Part shown: one piece after another, positions 29,403-40,259 of the stretch
How the letters are laid out: each line of letters starts with the position of its first letter
Position numbering within the stretch: position 1 is the stretch's first letter
Source: Duganella sacchari
GTDB lineage: Bacteria > Pseudomonadota > Gammaproteobacteria > Burkholderiales > Burkholderiaceae_D
Assembly: GCF_900143065.1 (NCBI RefSeq)
Contig: NZ_FRCX01000001.1
Location: 186,001 to 250,000 of the forward strand
Reading direction: 5' to 3'
DNA: 64,000 bases
Made by a program: the position numbers and the translations under genes
Notes under the pieces: model-generated
Databases searched by the model: none
What the model was told of the DNA's origin: nothing
What the model saw: the letters and a program-made list of their open reading frames with translations, nothing else

Positions 29403-31511
29403 ATGTCCTCGAAAAATCCTTTCGCTCCATCCCGTCTACAATTGGCGCTGGCCGCCGCTGGCCTGTGTGTGCTCCATATTTCCGCTGTCGCGGCGGAGGA
29501 TGTGGGCGGCGCGCTGTCCACGGTGGAAGTGAAAGCCACGGTTGAAAAGAAACGGCTGGGCGACAGCGTCAGCAGCGGTGCACTGGGCCGCAAGTCGGAA
29601 CTGGATACGCCTTTCTCCACCAAGGCTGTCTCCAGCGAGGAAATCGAAGACCGCCTGGCCACCAGCATTTCCGAAGTGCTCAAGTACGACGCTTCGGTGA
29701 CGGCAATTTCGCCACCGATCTCCACCCACCCTGCCACCATCCAGATGCGCGGCCTGCGCCTGGATGACCTGAACGGCTACAAGATCAATGGCCTGGCCAA
29801 CATCAACCGCGGCACCGAAATGCCGCTGGAGATGTTTGAAAGCGTGGAAGCGCTGAAAGGCCTGACCGGCTATATGTACGGCTTCGGTTCGCCGGGCGGC
29901 ATCGTCAACTACGTGAGCAAACGCCCGACCACCAGCCAGAGCTTCAGCGCGGCGATGGGCTATCAGGAAGGCGGCGCAATCAAGGAACATATCGACATGG
30001 GCGGCCGCCTGGGCGAAGAAGGCGATTTCGGCTACCGCCTCAACCTGCTGCATGAAGACGGCGACCTGAAACAGGAAAGCGGTTCGATCAAGCGTAACGC
30101 CGCCGGCGTGAACCTGGAGTGGCGCGTGACCAAGGATCTGGCGCTGACCTATGATGCGATCTACCAGCGCCGCCGTAGCGTGGGCGGTACCGACATCATC
30201 ATCGCGCCATCGTTCAAGGTGCCATCGCCGATCGACGGCGAGAGCAAGCTGAATAGCATCGGCGCCGGCAGCGATGTGGAATACACGCTGGCCACCACCG
30301 GCATCGAATATGTTCTGGCGCCGGACTGGGTACTCAACGCCTCCTACCGCACCTCGGATTCGACGCGCGTGTACAAGAAGGACCAGTACTACATCACCGC
30401 CAACAACGGCGACTACAAGGACCGCGTCACCTCGGAGCTGCACGGCTACCATTTTGACCAAGTGCAGGCCACCATCAACGGCAAGTTCAACACCGCAGGC
30501 CTGGTGCACGAGGTGGTATTTGGCGTGATGTCGCAGAACCTGGTGTCGACGTCCTCGGTCGTCACGCCAAAAACCTATATCGGCACCGGCAACCTGTACG
30601 CGCCCAACATCATGAGCGTCGCGAACATCAACTACAGCGGCGGCACCTACAAGGACGAAGCCACGCGCCAGGAAGCCGTGTTTGCCAGCGATACGCTCAA
30701 GCTGAACGACAGCTGGTCGGTCGTCGCCGGTGCACGCTACACGCGCTACAGCGACGTCGCCTACTCGACCAAGGGTGCGGTCACCGCCAGCTACCCGGCC
30801 AACAAGACCACGCCAACCGTGGCCCTGATGTACCAGCCAGCCGCCGATACCACGCTGTACGCCAGTTACGTGGAAGCGCTGGAACAGTCGGCCAGCGCGC
30901 CGACGTCCACGCTCAACGCCAACCAGACTTTTGCGCCGATCAAGAGCAAGCAGTCGGAAGTGGGTGTGAAAACGGAACGTAGCTGGTGGAACGCCACCGC
31001 TTCGCTGTTCAGCATCAAGCGCGGCGCGCAGTACACCAATGCAGCCAATGTGTTCGTGATGGATGGCGAAACCAAATACCAGGGCGCGGAATTCAACACC
31101 GTGGTGCAGGCGGCGAAAAATGTGTCGATCGAAGGCGGCATCATGCTGCTGGATGCAACGCTGGAAAATGCTGCGCAAGGCTACAGCGGCAAGCGCGCTG
31201 TTGGCGCCCCGCGCCGTCAGGCGTCGGTGCAGGCAACCTGGCGCGAAGTGCTGCCAGGCCTGGCGCTGCATGTGGGTAGCCAATATCTGGGCGAGCTGCC
31301 GATGGACGCCGCCAATGTGAACACGCTGCCGGCCTACACGCTGTTTGACGCGGGCTTCAACTACCGTCACCGCTATTTTGGCAAGATGCTCAGCGTACGC
31401 GCCAACATCTCCAACATCGCCAACCGCAAATACTGGACCTACTACCAGGAGAATTACCTGAACATCGGCGCACCGCGCACCGCTAGCGTCAATGTTCGCG
31501 TAGACTTCTAA
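29403..31511 (+). CDS. TonB-dependent receptor, siderophore-type
   Basis: This 702-residue outer-membrane receptor has a signal peptide ending near ISAVAA. A plug with TPFSTKAVSSEEIEDRLA and the segment IQMRGLRLDDLNGYKINGLA precedes the barrel, and the barrel ends with the aromatic terminus ASVNVRVDF. The plug resembles FhuE/FpvA-type ferric siderophore receptors. The phosphatase gene starts only three bases after its stop, which points to a shared function, perhaps uptake of a phosphorylated or iron-chelating ligand such as iron-phytate. Confidence 0.9.
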   Translation: MSSKNPFAPSRLQLALAAAGLCVLHISAVAAEDVGGALSTVEVKATVEKKRLGDSVSSGALGRKSELDTPFSTKAVSSEEIEDRLATSISEVLKYDASVTAISPPISTHPATIQMRGLRLDDLNGYKINGLANINRGTEMPLEMFESVEALKGLTGYMYGFGSPGGIVNYVSKRPTTSQSFSAAMGYQEGGAIKEHIDMGGRLGEEGDFGYRLNLLHEDGDLKQESGSIKRNAAGVNLEWRVTKDLALTYDAIYQRRRSVGGTDIIIAPSFKVPSPIDGESKLNSIGAGSDVEYTLATTGIEYVLAPDWVLNASYRTSDSTRVYKKDQYYITANNGDYKDRVTSELHGYHFDQVQATINGKFNTAGLVHEVVFGVMSQNLVSTSSVVTPKTYIGTGNLYAPNIMSVANINYSGGTYKDEATRQEAVFASDTLKLNDSWSVVAGARYTRYSDVAYSTKGAVTASYPANKTTPTVALMYQPAADTTLYASYVEALEQSASAPTSTLNANQTFAPIKSKQSEVGVKTERSWWNATASLFSIKRGAQYTNAANVFVMDGETKYQGAEFNTVVQAAKNVSIEGGIMLLDATLENAAQGYSGKRAVGAPRRQASVQATWREVLPGLALHVGSQYLGELPMDAANVNTLPAYTLFDAGFNYRHRYFGKMLSVRANISNIANRKYWTYYQENYLNIGAPRTASVNVRVDF

Positions 31512-31514
31512 GGT

Positions 31515-32966
31515 ATGAAACCATACCGCCTTGCGGCTGGCGCCGCGCTATCCTTGTTGCTGTTGAACGCTTACGGCGAGCAGTTTTATCAAACCAAGAC
31601 GCCGTATGCGCCGCAGCAGGCCAGCGCCAGCTACGAGGCGGCGCCGTCCGGCTACAAGGCGGTGTACACACAGATGCTGGCCCGCCATGGCTCGCGCGGG
31701 CTAAGCAGCTTCAAGACCGACCTGGCGCTGTACAACCTGTGGCAGCTGGCCGCCAATGAGGACGCGCTGACGCCGCTGGGCCGCGCGCTGGGTCCGGACC
31801 TGGAGCAGATGATGCAGGCCAATGCGCTGCTGGGCTACGGCGTGGCGGGCATTACCAAGGCTGGCTATGGCAACGAGACCGCACAGGGCGTGGCCGAACA
31901 CACGCAACTGGCCCAGCGCCTGCGTGCGCGCCTGCCGGAGCTGTTCCGCGATGCACCAGCGGCCAAGCGGCGCGTGCTGATCGTCACCTCCGGCAAGGAC
32001 CGCGCCGTGGACAGCGGTTATTTCTTCGGCCGCTCGCTGGTAAAGCAGCAGCCTACGCTGGAACCGCTCATCGACGCCAGCATCGACCGCTTCCAGCTCT
32101 ACTTCCATAAGCTGAATACCAAACAGGACACGCTGGTGACGGAGTCCAGCCTGGCCTACCAGCGCTGGGCCAAAAGCGATGAGCTGAAAGCACGCGAGGC
32201 AGCCGTCCACGCGCAACCACGCCTGCAAGCAGCGGCGCGCGCCACGCTGGAACGCCTGTTCACGCCCGCCTTCATTGAGGCGCTGGACCGGGGCCAGCGC
32301 AGCGCGGCCAACACGGGCACACGCAGCTACACCAGCGCCGATGGCAAATTCACCAGCGACCTGACCGGCGATGGCGAAATGAAAATCGCCAGCGTTACTG
32401 ACGCGGCACTCGCGCTGTACGAGCTGTATGCGGCGGCGGCCGACATGCAGACCGAACTCAAAGCCGACTTCACGCGCTACGTCCCGGCCGAACAGGCACG
32501 CGTCTATGCAGAGGCGGAAGACGCCATCGCCTTCTACGAAAAGGGACCGGGCATCGCGGAAAACGGCGACGTCACCTGGCGCATGGCCGGTGCGCTGCTC
32601 GACGATTTCTTCGCCGAGACAGACACCATCGCCAACGGCGACCTGTCGCACGCCGCCAAGCTGCGTTTCGCCCATGCGGAAATCGTCATCCCGTTTGCCA
32701 GCGCCCTGGGCCTGCCCGGCATGTCCGGGCAACTGCCGCGCGCCACAACCTATAGTTACGAAACCAGTCCGTGGCGCGGCGCGCAAGTGGCGCCGATGGC
32801 CGCCAATATCCAGTGGGATGTGTATAAAAATGCAGCCGGCCGCATGCTGGTACGCATGCTGTACAACGAAAAAGAGATGGACTTCAAAAGCGCCTGCAAC
32901 GACGCCAGAATCGCCCCCGCCAGCCATTTTTATGATTACAGCAAGCTGAAACGTTGCTATAAGTAG
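31515..32966 (+). CDS. Histidine phosphatase of the MINPP/phytase type, exported
   Basis: This 483-residue exported phosphatase has a signal peptide (cleavage near NAYG-EQ) and the active-site motif ARHGSRG (near residue 56), which provides the phosphohistidine. The proton donor region is HAEIVIPFASALG (near residue 393), and HAE rather than HD is typical of multiple inositol polyphosphate phosphatases. It probably strips phosphates from phytate or other phosphomonoesters in the periplasm or outside. It is operonic with the TonB receptor. Confidence 0.85.
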   Translation: MKPYRLAAGAALSLLLLNAYGEQFYQTKTPYAPQQASASYEAAPSGYKAVYTQMLARHGSRGLSSFKTDLALYNLWQLAANEDALTPLGRALGPDLEQMMQANALLGYGVAGITKAGYGNETAQGVAEHTQLAQRLRARLPELFRDAPAAKRRVLIVTSGKDRAVDSGYFFGRSLVKQQPTLEPLIDASIDRFQLYFHKLNTKQDTLVTESSLAYQRWAKSDELKAREAAVHAQPRLQAAARATLERLFTPAFIEALDRGQRSAANTGTRSYTSADGKFTSDLTGDGEMKIASVTDAALALYELYAAAADMQTELKADFTRYVPAEQARVYAEAEDAIAFYEKGPGIAENGDVTWRMAGALLDDFFAETDTIANGDLSHAAKLRFAHAEIVIPFASALGLPGMSGQLPRATTYSYETSPWRGAQVAPMAANIQWDVYKNAAGRMLVRMLYNEKEMDFKSACNDARIAPASHFYDYSKLKRCYK

Positions 32967-32996
32967 CATCAAGATTATCAAATGCGCTATACCAAA

Positions 32997-33020
32997 AGGT
33001 ACTTCTGGCCGAATAGCAAC
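32997..33020. repeat. Isolated copy of the TGGCCGA intergenic repeat
   Basis: GGTACTTCTGGCCGAATAGC matches the core of the repeat found many times between 56.2 and 59.0 kb. It sits in the 132-base gap before the formate dehydrogenase gene, showing that the element is dispersed. Confidence 0.5.
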
Positions 33021-33098
33021 AATTAATACAAATCGGAACGCACGTTTCTATTGTGCTCGGTGTAAACTCAAGCGGTCACTAGACTAAGAGAGGACACC

Positions 33099-36000
33099 AT
33101 GAACCAGATGTCGAGACGCCAGTTCCTTCGGGTGACTGGCGCGACCATCGCGGGTTCGAGTATCGCGCTGCTTGGCTTTGCACCGGCGACGGCTTTGGCC
33201 GAAGTCCGCCAATACAAGCTGGCGCGCAGCACCGAAACCCGCAACACCTGCCCCTACTGCTCCGTCGGTTGCGGCTTGCTGATGTACGGTCTGGGCGACG
33301 GCGCCAAGAACGCCTCGGCCAGCATCATCCACATCGAAGGCGATGCCGACCACCCGGTCAACCGCGGCACCCTGTGTCCGAAAGGCGCGAGCCTGATCGA
33401 CTTCATTCACTCCCCCAACCGCCTGCTGGCGCCGAAGTACCGCGCACCCGGTGCGAGCGACTGGTCGCCGATGTCGTGGGATGAAGCGCTCAACCGCATC
33501 GCCAAACTGATGAAGGCGGACCGTGACGCCAACTTCGTCGAAAAAACCGAAGACGGCAAAACCGTCAACCGATGGACCACCACTGGCATGCTGTGTGCAT
33601 CGGCCAGTACCAATGAAGTCGGCTACTTGACCCATAAAACCATGCGTGCCACTGGCATGCTCCCATTCGACAATCAAGCACGCGTATGACACGGTCCAAC
33701 GGTGGCAGGTCTTGCCTCGACATTTGGACGTGGTGCGATGACGAATCACTGGGTAGACATCAAGAATGCCGATGTCATCCTGGTCATGGGCGGCAACGCA
33801 GCAGAAGCACACCCTTGCGGGTTTAAATGGGTCACGGAAGCGAAAGCGCATCGCGGCGCCAAGCTGATTGTGGTCGATCCGCGCTTTACCCGAACCGCTT
33901 CGGTGGCGGACTATTACGTCCCTACCCGTACCGGTGCGGACATCGTTTTCCTGGGCGGTATCATCAACTACCTGCTCACCAACGACAAAATCCAGCACGA
34001 CTACGTCCGCAATTACACGGACATGCCGTTTATCGTGCGCGAAGATTTCGCCTTTAACGACGGCCTCTATTCGGGCTGGGACGACAGCAAGAACAAGTAC
34101 ACCGACAAGAGCAGCTGGAACTACGAGATGGGCGACGACGGCTATGCCAAGGTCGATCCGACGCTCGAGCACCCGCGCTGCGTGTACCAGCTGATGAAGA
34201 AGCACTATGCACGCTACACGCCGGAGATGGTGGAGCGGGCCTGCGGCGTGCCGCCGGAGAAATTCCATCACGTGGCGGAAGCGCTGGCCTCGACCGCAGT
34301 ACCGGGACGTGCCGCGACCATCCTGTATGCACTGGGCTGGACCCAGCACTCCACCGGTGCGGAAACCCTGCGTACCGGCGCCATGATCCAGCTCCTGCTG
34401 GGGAATATGGGCATTGCTGGCGGCGGCATGAATGCGCTGCGTGGCCACTCCAACATCCAGGGCCTGACTGACCTGGGCCTGCTGACCAATATGCTGCCGG
34501 GTTATCTGACCCTGCCAGGCGAGGCGGAACAGGACTGGGATGCGTATGTGGCCAAGCGCGCGTTGAAACCGCTGCGTCCAAATCAGCTCAGCTACTACAG
34601 CAACTCCAAGAAATTCCTGGTCTCCTTCATGAAGGCCTGGTGGGGCGATGCGGCGACCGAGGAAAATAACTGGGCCTTCGACTACCTGCCCAAGCTGGAT
34701 AAGCCGTACGACATGATGCAGGCCTTCGAGCTCATGATCCAGGGGAAGATGACCGGCTATATCTGCCAGGGCTTCAACATCCTGGCGTCGGCGCCGGACA
34801 AGCAGAAGACCACCGATGCCTTGTCCAAGCTGAAATGGCTGGCCATCATGGACCCTCTGCAGACCGAGACGTCCGAGTTCTGGAAACCGCATGGCGACTT
34901 CCACAAAGTCGATCCAACGCAGATCCAGACCGAGGTATTCAGCCTGCCGACCACCTGCTTCGCGGAAGAACGCGGCTCGCTGGTCAGCTCCTCGCGCGTG
35001 CTGCAGTGGCACTGGCAAGGCGCTGAAGGTCCTGGCCAGTCGAAGAGCGATCTGGAAATCATGTCAGGCATCTTCCTGCGCATGAAGAAGGCGTACCAGA
35101 CCGACGGCGGCAAGTTCCCGGATCCGATCCTGAACCTGACCTGGAACTATGCCAACCCAGCCTCGCCGACACCGGAAGAACTGGCGATGGAATACAACGG
35201 CAAGGCGCTGAAAGAGATCACCGATCCGAAAGATGCGACCAAGGTTATCCTCAAGAAGAACGAGCAGCTGGCAGGCTTCGCGCAACTCAAGGACGACGGC
35301 AGCACTGCCTGCGGTTGCTGGATCTTTGCCGGTTCGTGGACTGCGGCCGGCAACCAGATGGGCCGCCGCGACAACAGCGATCCGTCCGGCATCGGCCAGA
35401 CGCTGAACTGGGCGTGGGCCTGGCCGGCCAACCGCCGCGTGCTGTACAACCGCGCATCGTGCGACCCGAAAGGCAAGCCATGGGATCCAACCCGCAAGCT
35501 GATTGCGTGGAACGGTACCGCGTGGGGTGGCGTCGATGTGCCGGACTACAAGGTGGATGAGCCGCCGGAAAACGGCATGGGCCCATTCATCATGCTGGCC
35601 GAAGGTGTGGCGCGCTTCTTCGCGCGTGATGCGATGGCGGAGGGTCCGTTCCCTGAGCACTATGAACCGTTCGAATCGCCGATCGGCCATAACCCGCTGC
35701 ACCCGAACAACCCGAAAGCCTTCAACAACCCGGCCGGCCGGATGTTCCCGAACGACCGCAAGAAGCTGGGCAAAAAGGAGCAGTTCCCGCATGCGGCGAC
35801 CAGCTATCGCCTCACCGAGCACTTCCACTTCTGGACCAAGCATGCGCGCTTGAATTCCATTATCCAGCCGGAGCAATTCGTCGAAATCGGCGAAGCGCTG
35901 GCCAAGGAAGTCGGCGTGGTGCATGGCGACCGTGTCAAGGTGACGTCGGGACGCGGCTACATCATCGCGAAAGCCGTGGTGACCAAGCGTATCAAGCAGT

Positions 36001-36170
36001 TGACCATCGATGGCAAACCGATGCACCACGTCGGCCTGCCGATCAACTTTGGCTTCAAGGGGCTCACTAAACCGGGCTACCTGGTTAACACGCTAACGCC
36101 TGTTGTGGGCGACGGCAATTCACAGACACCGGAATCGAAGTCGTTCCTGGTGAAAGTGGAAAAAGCTTAA
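33099..36170 (+). CDS. fdnG: Formate dehydrogenase alpha subunit, selenoprotein (TGA = Sec197)
   Basis: This 1023-residue molybdenum/tungsten bis-MGD enzyme oxidises formate on the periplasmic side and passes electrons to the beta and gamma subunits. The N-terminus has a twin-arginine signal (SRRQFLRVTG). A 4Fe-4S motif, CPYCSVGCGLLMYG, follows. An in-frame TGA at 33687-33689 lies in the context ARV-U-HGPTVAG, exactly the selenocysteine site of FdnG/FdoG, and a SECIS hairpin follows directly. Reading stops at the TGA would wrongly split the gene into a 196- and an 822-residue part. The C-terminal dinucleotide-binding domain (residues about 890-1020) is intact. The Sec machinery genes follow in the same cluster. 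Confidence 0.97.
33687..33729 (+). promoter_or_regulatory. SECIS element for selenocysteine insertion
   Basis: Directly after the UGA, GUCCAA (33694-33699) pairs with UUGGAC (33724-33729), and above it GGCA pairs with UGCC around the loop GGUCU. The upper stem and GGUCU loop match the SelB-binding apex of Escherichia coli fdhF and fdnG mRNAs. The element lies within coding sequence, as in other bacteria. Confidence 0.9.
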
Positions 36171-36188
36171 CGGCCGGAGGAGATAAAC

Positions 36189-37103
36189 ATGGCATTACAA
36201 TCACTTGATATCAAACGCATGTCGGCAACGACGGTGCAGACACCGATGGCCCGTACACCGGTGACCGGCACTGTCGCCAAGCTGATCGACGTCTCCAAGT
36301 GCATCGGCTGCAAGGCTTGCCAGACGGCCTGCATGGAGTGGAACGACCTGCGCGACGAGGTGGGTGAAACCACCGGCGTGTACGACAATCCGCTGGACCT
36401 GACGCCGCAATCCTGGACCGTCATGCGCTTCTCGGAATACGAGAACACCAAGGGCGACCTGGAATGGCTGATCCGCAAGGACGGCTGCATGCACTGCGAA
36501 GATCCGGGCTGCCTGAAGGCCTGTCCTTCGCCGGGCGCGATCGTCCAGTACACCAACGGCATTGTCGACTTCCATCAGGAGAACTGTATCGGCTGCGGCT
36601 ACTGTGTGGCCGGCTGTCCGTTCGACGTGCCGCGCATTTCCAAGCACGATAGCCGTGCGTACAAGTGCACCCTGTGCTCGGACCGCGTGGCCGTCGGCCA
36701 GGAACCTGCGTGTGTCAAAACCTGCCCTACCGGCGCCATCACCTTTGGCACCAAGGAGGACATGAAGGAACACGCGGAGGAACGCATCGAGGACCTGAAG
36801 TCGCGCGGTTTCGCCAACGCCGGCCTGTACGACCCGGCCGGTGTCGGCGGCACGCACGTGATGTACGTGCTGCACCACGCAGACCAGCCGACCTTGTACC
36901 ACGGCTTGCGCGAGAACCCCAGCATCAGCGCCACCGTGGGCTTGTGGAAGGGCCTGACCAAGCCGTTGGCATTGGCCGGCATGGCCATCACTGCGCTGGC
37001 GGGCTGGTTCCACTACTCGCGCATTGGTCCGAATGAAGTCAGCAAGGAAGAGGAAGCCGAAGCAGTCGAGGAAGCACAACGTATCAGGGAGGAAGCAAAA
37101 TGA
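36189..37103 (+). CDS. fdnH: Formate dehydrogenase beta subunit (4Fe-4S)
   Basis: This 304-residue electron-transfer subunit carries four ferredoxin-type cluster motifs, seen as [47 protein letters not shown] and [11 protein letters not shown] with CVKTCP. A C-terminal membrane helix ([15 protein letters not shown], near residues 257-272) anchors it to the inner membrane. It is preceded by GGAGGAG and overlaps the gamma subunit gene by four bases. It conveys electrons from the selenoprotein to the cytochrome b subunit. Confidence 0.96.
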   Translation: MALQSLDIKRMSATTVQTPMARTPVTGTVAKLIDVSKCIGCKACQTACMEWNDLRDEVGETTGVYDNPLDLTPQSWTVMRFSEYENTKGDLEWLIRKDGCMHCEDPGCLKACPSPGAIVQYTNGIVDFHQENCIGCGYCVAGCPFDVPRISKHDSRAYKCTLCSDRVAVGQEPACVKTCPTGAITFGTKEDMKEHAEERIEDLKSRGFANAGLYDPAGVGGTHVMYVLHHADQPTLYHGLRENPSISATVGLWKGLTKPLALAGMAITALAGWFHYSRIGPNEVSKEEEAEAVEEAQRIREEAK

Positions 37104-37753
37104 GCTCGCCCAACCGTGATAAAGACGGCAATCCGCTGATCCAGCGCTACACAAAGAATGACCGTAGCAATCACTGGGTCACGGCGATCTGCTTCGTTCT
37201 GCTGGCGGTCTCCGGTCTCGCCATGTTCCACCCGGCGACGTCGTGGCTGGCGGTATTCCTCGGCGGCGGCCAGTGGACGCGCATCCTGCATCCGTTTATC
37301 GGGCTGGTGATGTTTGTGTCGTTTGCGTTGCTGGTGGTGCGCTTCTGGCACCACAACCACATCGACGCAGCCGACAAGCAGTGGCTCAGGCAGATGGATG
37401 ATGTGCTCAACAACCGTGAAGACAAGCTGCCCAAGATCGGCATGTACAACGCCGGCCAGAAGCTGCTGTTCTTCGTGCTCATCGCTTCGATGTGCGGCCT
37501 GCTGTTGTCGGGCATCGTGATCTGGCGCGCCTACTTTGCGTTCTACTTCCCGATCGAAGTGGTGCGCTTTGCGGCGCTGCTGCATGCGTTCAGCGCGTTT
37601 GTGCTGATCTGCTCCATCATCGTGCACATCTACGCGGCGTTCTGGGTCAAAGGTTCCATCGGCGCCATGGTGCGCGGCACGGTCACCTACGGGTGGGCGC
37701 GCAAGCACCATCCGCGCTGGTTTGAAGAAGTGGTTCGCAAGAGCCAGGACTAA
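37100..37753 (+). CDS. fdnI: Formate dehydrogenase gamma subunit, cytochrome b556
   Basis: This 217-residue membrane subunit has four helices and binds two b hemes through conserved histidines, for example in [12 protein letters not shown] and in [13 protein letters not shown], with a further [17 protein letters not shown] segment. It delivers electrons from formate to the quinone pool. Translation is coupled to the beta subunit (ATGA overlap). Confidence 0.95.
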   Translation: MSSPNRDKDGNPLIQRYTKNDRSNHWVTAICFVLLAVSGLAMFHPATSWLAVFLGGGQWTRILHPFIGLVMFVSFALLVVRFWHHNHIDAADKQWLRQMDDVLNNREDKLPKIGMYNAGQKLLFFVLIASMCGLLLSGIVIWRAYFAFYFPIEVVRFAALLHAFSAFVLICSIIVHIYAAFWVKGSIGAMVRGTVTYGWARKHHPRWFEEVVRKSQD

Positions 37754-37836
37754 GCCTGCGGTGGTGGCTGTCGTTTTAGGATTAGAATACTCCCTGAGCC
37801 GGCAGCCACTCGCCACCGGCAATACGGGAGATTTTT

Positions 37837-38838
37837 TTGGTACAACGCTTGTTAGAACCAGGCGAGATCGAAACCCTCGATCACACCGCCATACCTCGTC
37901 TGCTGCTCCCCGAAGCACGCAGTCTGTTTACAGCACGCGCCACACGGCTGCGCCAGTTGGCAAATAATCAAATCAAAGGCATTCCCGTTGGCGAAACGCT
38001 AAGCGGCTACCTGAACATGATGGCAGCCCTGGTGGATGCACAGGCAGCAGTGATCCGTACGCTGCCGCCGGAGACGTTTGCCCTGCCCGATGCGGCGGGC
38101 ATCCAGATGGCGATCGATCATCACATGCCGCCGCTACCCGTCAGCGGCCAGCGCCCGCCGACGTGGCGCCGTGTGTTTGACGCCATCCTCGATCAACTGG
38201 ACTCGCTAGCAGCAAGCCAGCCGCAATTGGCGGTGGTGCTGGCGGAATTGCGCTCGCTCGACACCGCGCAACTGGAAGGCTGTGCTGATGCGGTGCTGGC
38301 CGAGCTGACGGAGGGCGTGCATCCGCTGCATGCGCCGTTTGTGGCGGCGGCCCTGCAAGTGATGTGGACCATGCGCGCCAGCCAGCTGGAGGCGCCGCGC
38401 GTGCAGCCGCTGGTGACCAATACCTTGTGCCCGGTGTGCGGCTCGCATCCGGTGGCCAGCGTAATCCGCATCGGCGGGCAGTCGCAGGGCTATCGCTACC
38501 TGCAATGCGCGTGCTGCTCCAGCGAGTGGCATATGGTGCGCGTGAAGTGTTCGTGCTGCGAAAGCACGTCGAACATCGCTTACCAGAGCATCGAGCCGGA
38601 AGGCGGCCTGCCAGCGCCGGCGGAGCCAGTCAACAAAGCCAACGATCCAAGCAAGGTAGCGCGCGCCGAGACCTGCGATGACTGTCATACGTATCGCAAG
38701 ATCTTCAACCAGGAGCATGACTTCTACGTCGATCCACTGGCTGACGATCTGGCCAGCCTGGCGCTGGACCTGCTGGTCGGCGAGGCCGGCTACGCGCGTG
38801 CCAGCGGCAACCCGCTGTTGTGGTTCAACGCGGAATGA
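37837..38838 (+). CDS. fdhE: Formate dehydrogenase accessory protein FdhE, TTG start
   Basis: This 333-residue cytoplasmic accessory protein is needed for assembly of respiratory formate dehydrogenase. It has two zinc-binding halves built from four CxxC motifs: CPVCGSHP, CACC, CSCC and CDDC (residues about 200-290). Translation seems to begin at TTG (MVQRLLEPGEIETL) with GGGAG eight bases upstream, as no ATG is suitably placed. The stop overlaps the selA start by four bases. Confidence 0.94.
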   Translation: MVQRLLEPGEIETLDHTAIPRLLLPEARSLFTARATRLRQLANNQIKGIPVGETLSGYLNMMAALVDAQAAVIRTLPPETFALPDAAGIQMAIDHHMPPLPVSGQRPPTWRRVFDAILDQLDSLAASQPQLAVVLAELRSLDTAQLEGCADAVLAELTEGVHPLHAPFVAAALQVMWTMRASQLEAPRVQPLVTNTLCPVCGSHPVASVIRIGGQSQGYRYLQCACCSSEWHMVRVKCSCCESTSNIAYQSIEPEGGLPAPAEPVNKANDPSKVARAETCDDCHTYRKIFNQEHDFYVDPLADDLASLALDLLVGEAGYARASGNPLLWFNAE

Positions 38839-40259
38839 ACACGTCGTCCGCCACCGCGCCGGCAGGCGCAATCCGCCTCCCCGCCGTCCACCTGATCCTG
38901 TCGGACGCGGGCTGCGAGGCGCTGATTGCCGAATATGGCCGCGTGCAGACGCTGGAAGGCGCCCGCGCGCTGCTGGCCGAGCTGCGCGCCAAGCTGCTGG
39001 CTGACCGCGATGGCGGCGACACCAGCATTCCGGCTTTGCTCGCCATGCTGTCTGCCCGCCTGCGCGAGCAAAATGCATCGCCGCTACGTCCGGTCTTCAA
39101 CCTGACCGGCACGGTGCTGCACACCAATCTGGGCCGCGCGCTGCTGCCCGACAGCGCAGTGCAAGCCGTGGTTGACGCCCTGCGCTGGCCGATGAACCTC
39201 GAATGGGACATCGACACCGGCAAACGCGGCGACCGCGACAACCTCATTGAAGACCTGCTGCTGGAACTGACGGGCGCCGAAGCCGCGACCATCGTCAACA
39301 ACAACGCCGCCGCCGTGCTGCTGATGCTGAACACGGTCGCACTGAACAAGGAAGTCATCGTCTCGCGCGGCGAGCTGGTGGAAATCGGCGGCGCCTTCCG
39401 CATCCCCGACGTGATGACCCGCGCCGGCGCTGTGCTGCGCGAAGTGGGCGCCACCAACCGCACCCATCTCAAAGACTACGACGAAGCCGCCGGTCCGCAA
39501 ACCGCGCTGATGATGAAGGTCCACACCAGCAACTACGCCATCACCGGCTTCACCAAGAGCATCGAGCTGGATGAACTGGCCCCGCTAGCCAAGAAGCACA
39601 ACATCCCGCTGGCCGTGGACCTTGGCAGCGGCACGCTGGTCGACCTGGAACAATACGGCCTGCCGCACGAAACCACCGTACGCGAGACCATCGAAGGCGG
39701 CGCCGACCTGGTCACATTCAGCGGCGACAAGCTGCTGGGCGGGCCGCAATGCGGCATCATCGTCGGCCGCAAAGACCTGATCGCGCAGATCAAAAAGAAT
39801 CCGCTCAAGCGCGCCCTGCGCGTCGGCAAACTGACGCTAGCCGCACTGGAACCGGTGCTTGCGCTCTATCGTGCACCGGACCTGCTGCCGGAACGCCTGA
39901 CCACACTCAAGCTGCTGACGCGTCCCGCCGCCGACATGCGCGCGCAGGCGCAGGCCATCCTGCCGTTGCTGCAAGCCGCGCTGGGCGCTGGCTATGTCGT
40001 CACTGATGAAGCGATGATGAGCCAGATCGGCAGCGGCGCCCTGCCCGTCGACCAGTTGCCCAGCTACGGCCTGGTGGTACGGCCTGCCGCCGAGGGCCGC
40101 ATCAGCAACGCATTGGGCGTGCTGGAACAACGCCTGCGCGCGCTGCCACTGCCCGTCATCGGCCGCGTCGCGCAAGACGCGCTGTGGCTCGACCTGCGCT
40201 GCCTGCAGGACCACCAGCAGCAGCGCTTCATTGAACAACTGGGCCAGCTCGCAGCATGA
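38835..40259 (+). CDS. selA: L-seryl-tRNA(Sec) selenium transferase
   Basis: This PLP enzyme of 474 residues converts seryl-tRNA(Sec) to selenocysteinyl-tRNA(Sec) using selenophosphate. The PLP lysine lies in [14 protein letters not shown] (near residue 300). The central segments [19 protein letters not shown] and [18 protein letters not shown] are family hallmarks. The ATG forms an ATGA overlap with fdhE, which favours it over a GTG five codons earlier. It is in turn coupled to selB by the same overlap. Confidence 0.97.
   Translation: MNTSSATAPAGAIRLPAVHLILSDAGCEALIAEYGRVQTLEGARALLAELRAKLLADRDGGDTSIPALLAMLSARLREQNASPLRPVFNLTGTVLHTNLGRALLPDSAVQAVVDALRWPMNLEWDIDTGKRGDRDNLIEDLLLELTGAEAATIVNNNAAAVLLMLNTVALNKEVIVSRGELVEIGGAFRIPDVMTRAGAVLREVGATNRTHLKDYDEAAGPQTALMMKVHTSNYAITGFTKSIELDELAPLAKKHNIPLAVDLGSGTLVDLEQYGLPHETTVRETIEGGADLVTFSGDKLLGGPQCGIIVGRKDLIAQIKKNPLKRALRVGKLTLAALEPVLALYRAPDLLPERLTTLKLLTRPAADMRAQAQAILPLLQAALGAGYVVTDEAMMSQIGSGALPVDQLPSYGLVVRPAAEGRISNALGVLEQRLRALPLPVIGRVAQDALWLDLRCLQDHQQQRFIEQLGQLAA

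Noticed and set aside
33099..33689. Formate dehydrogenase as two separate genes or a pseudogene with a nonsense codon
   Set aside because: The TGA is at the known selenocysteine site, is followed by a SECIS fold, and the sel genes and tRNA-Sec are in the same cluster.
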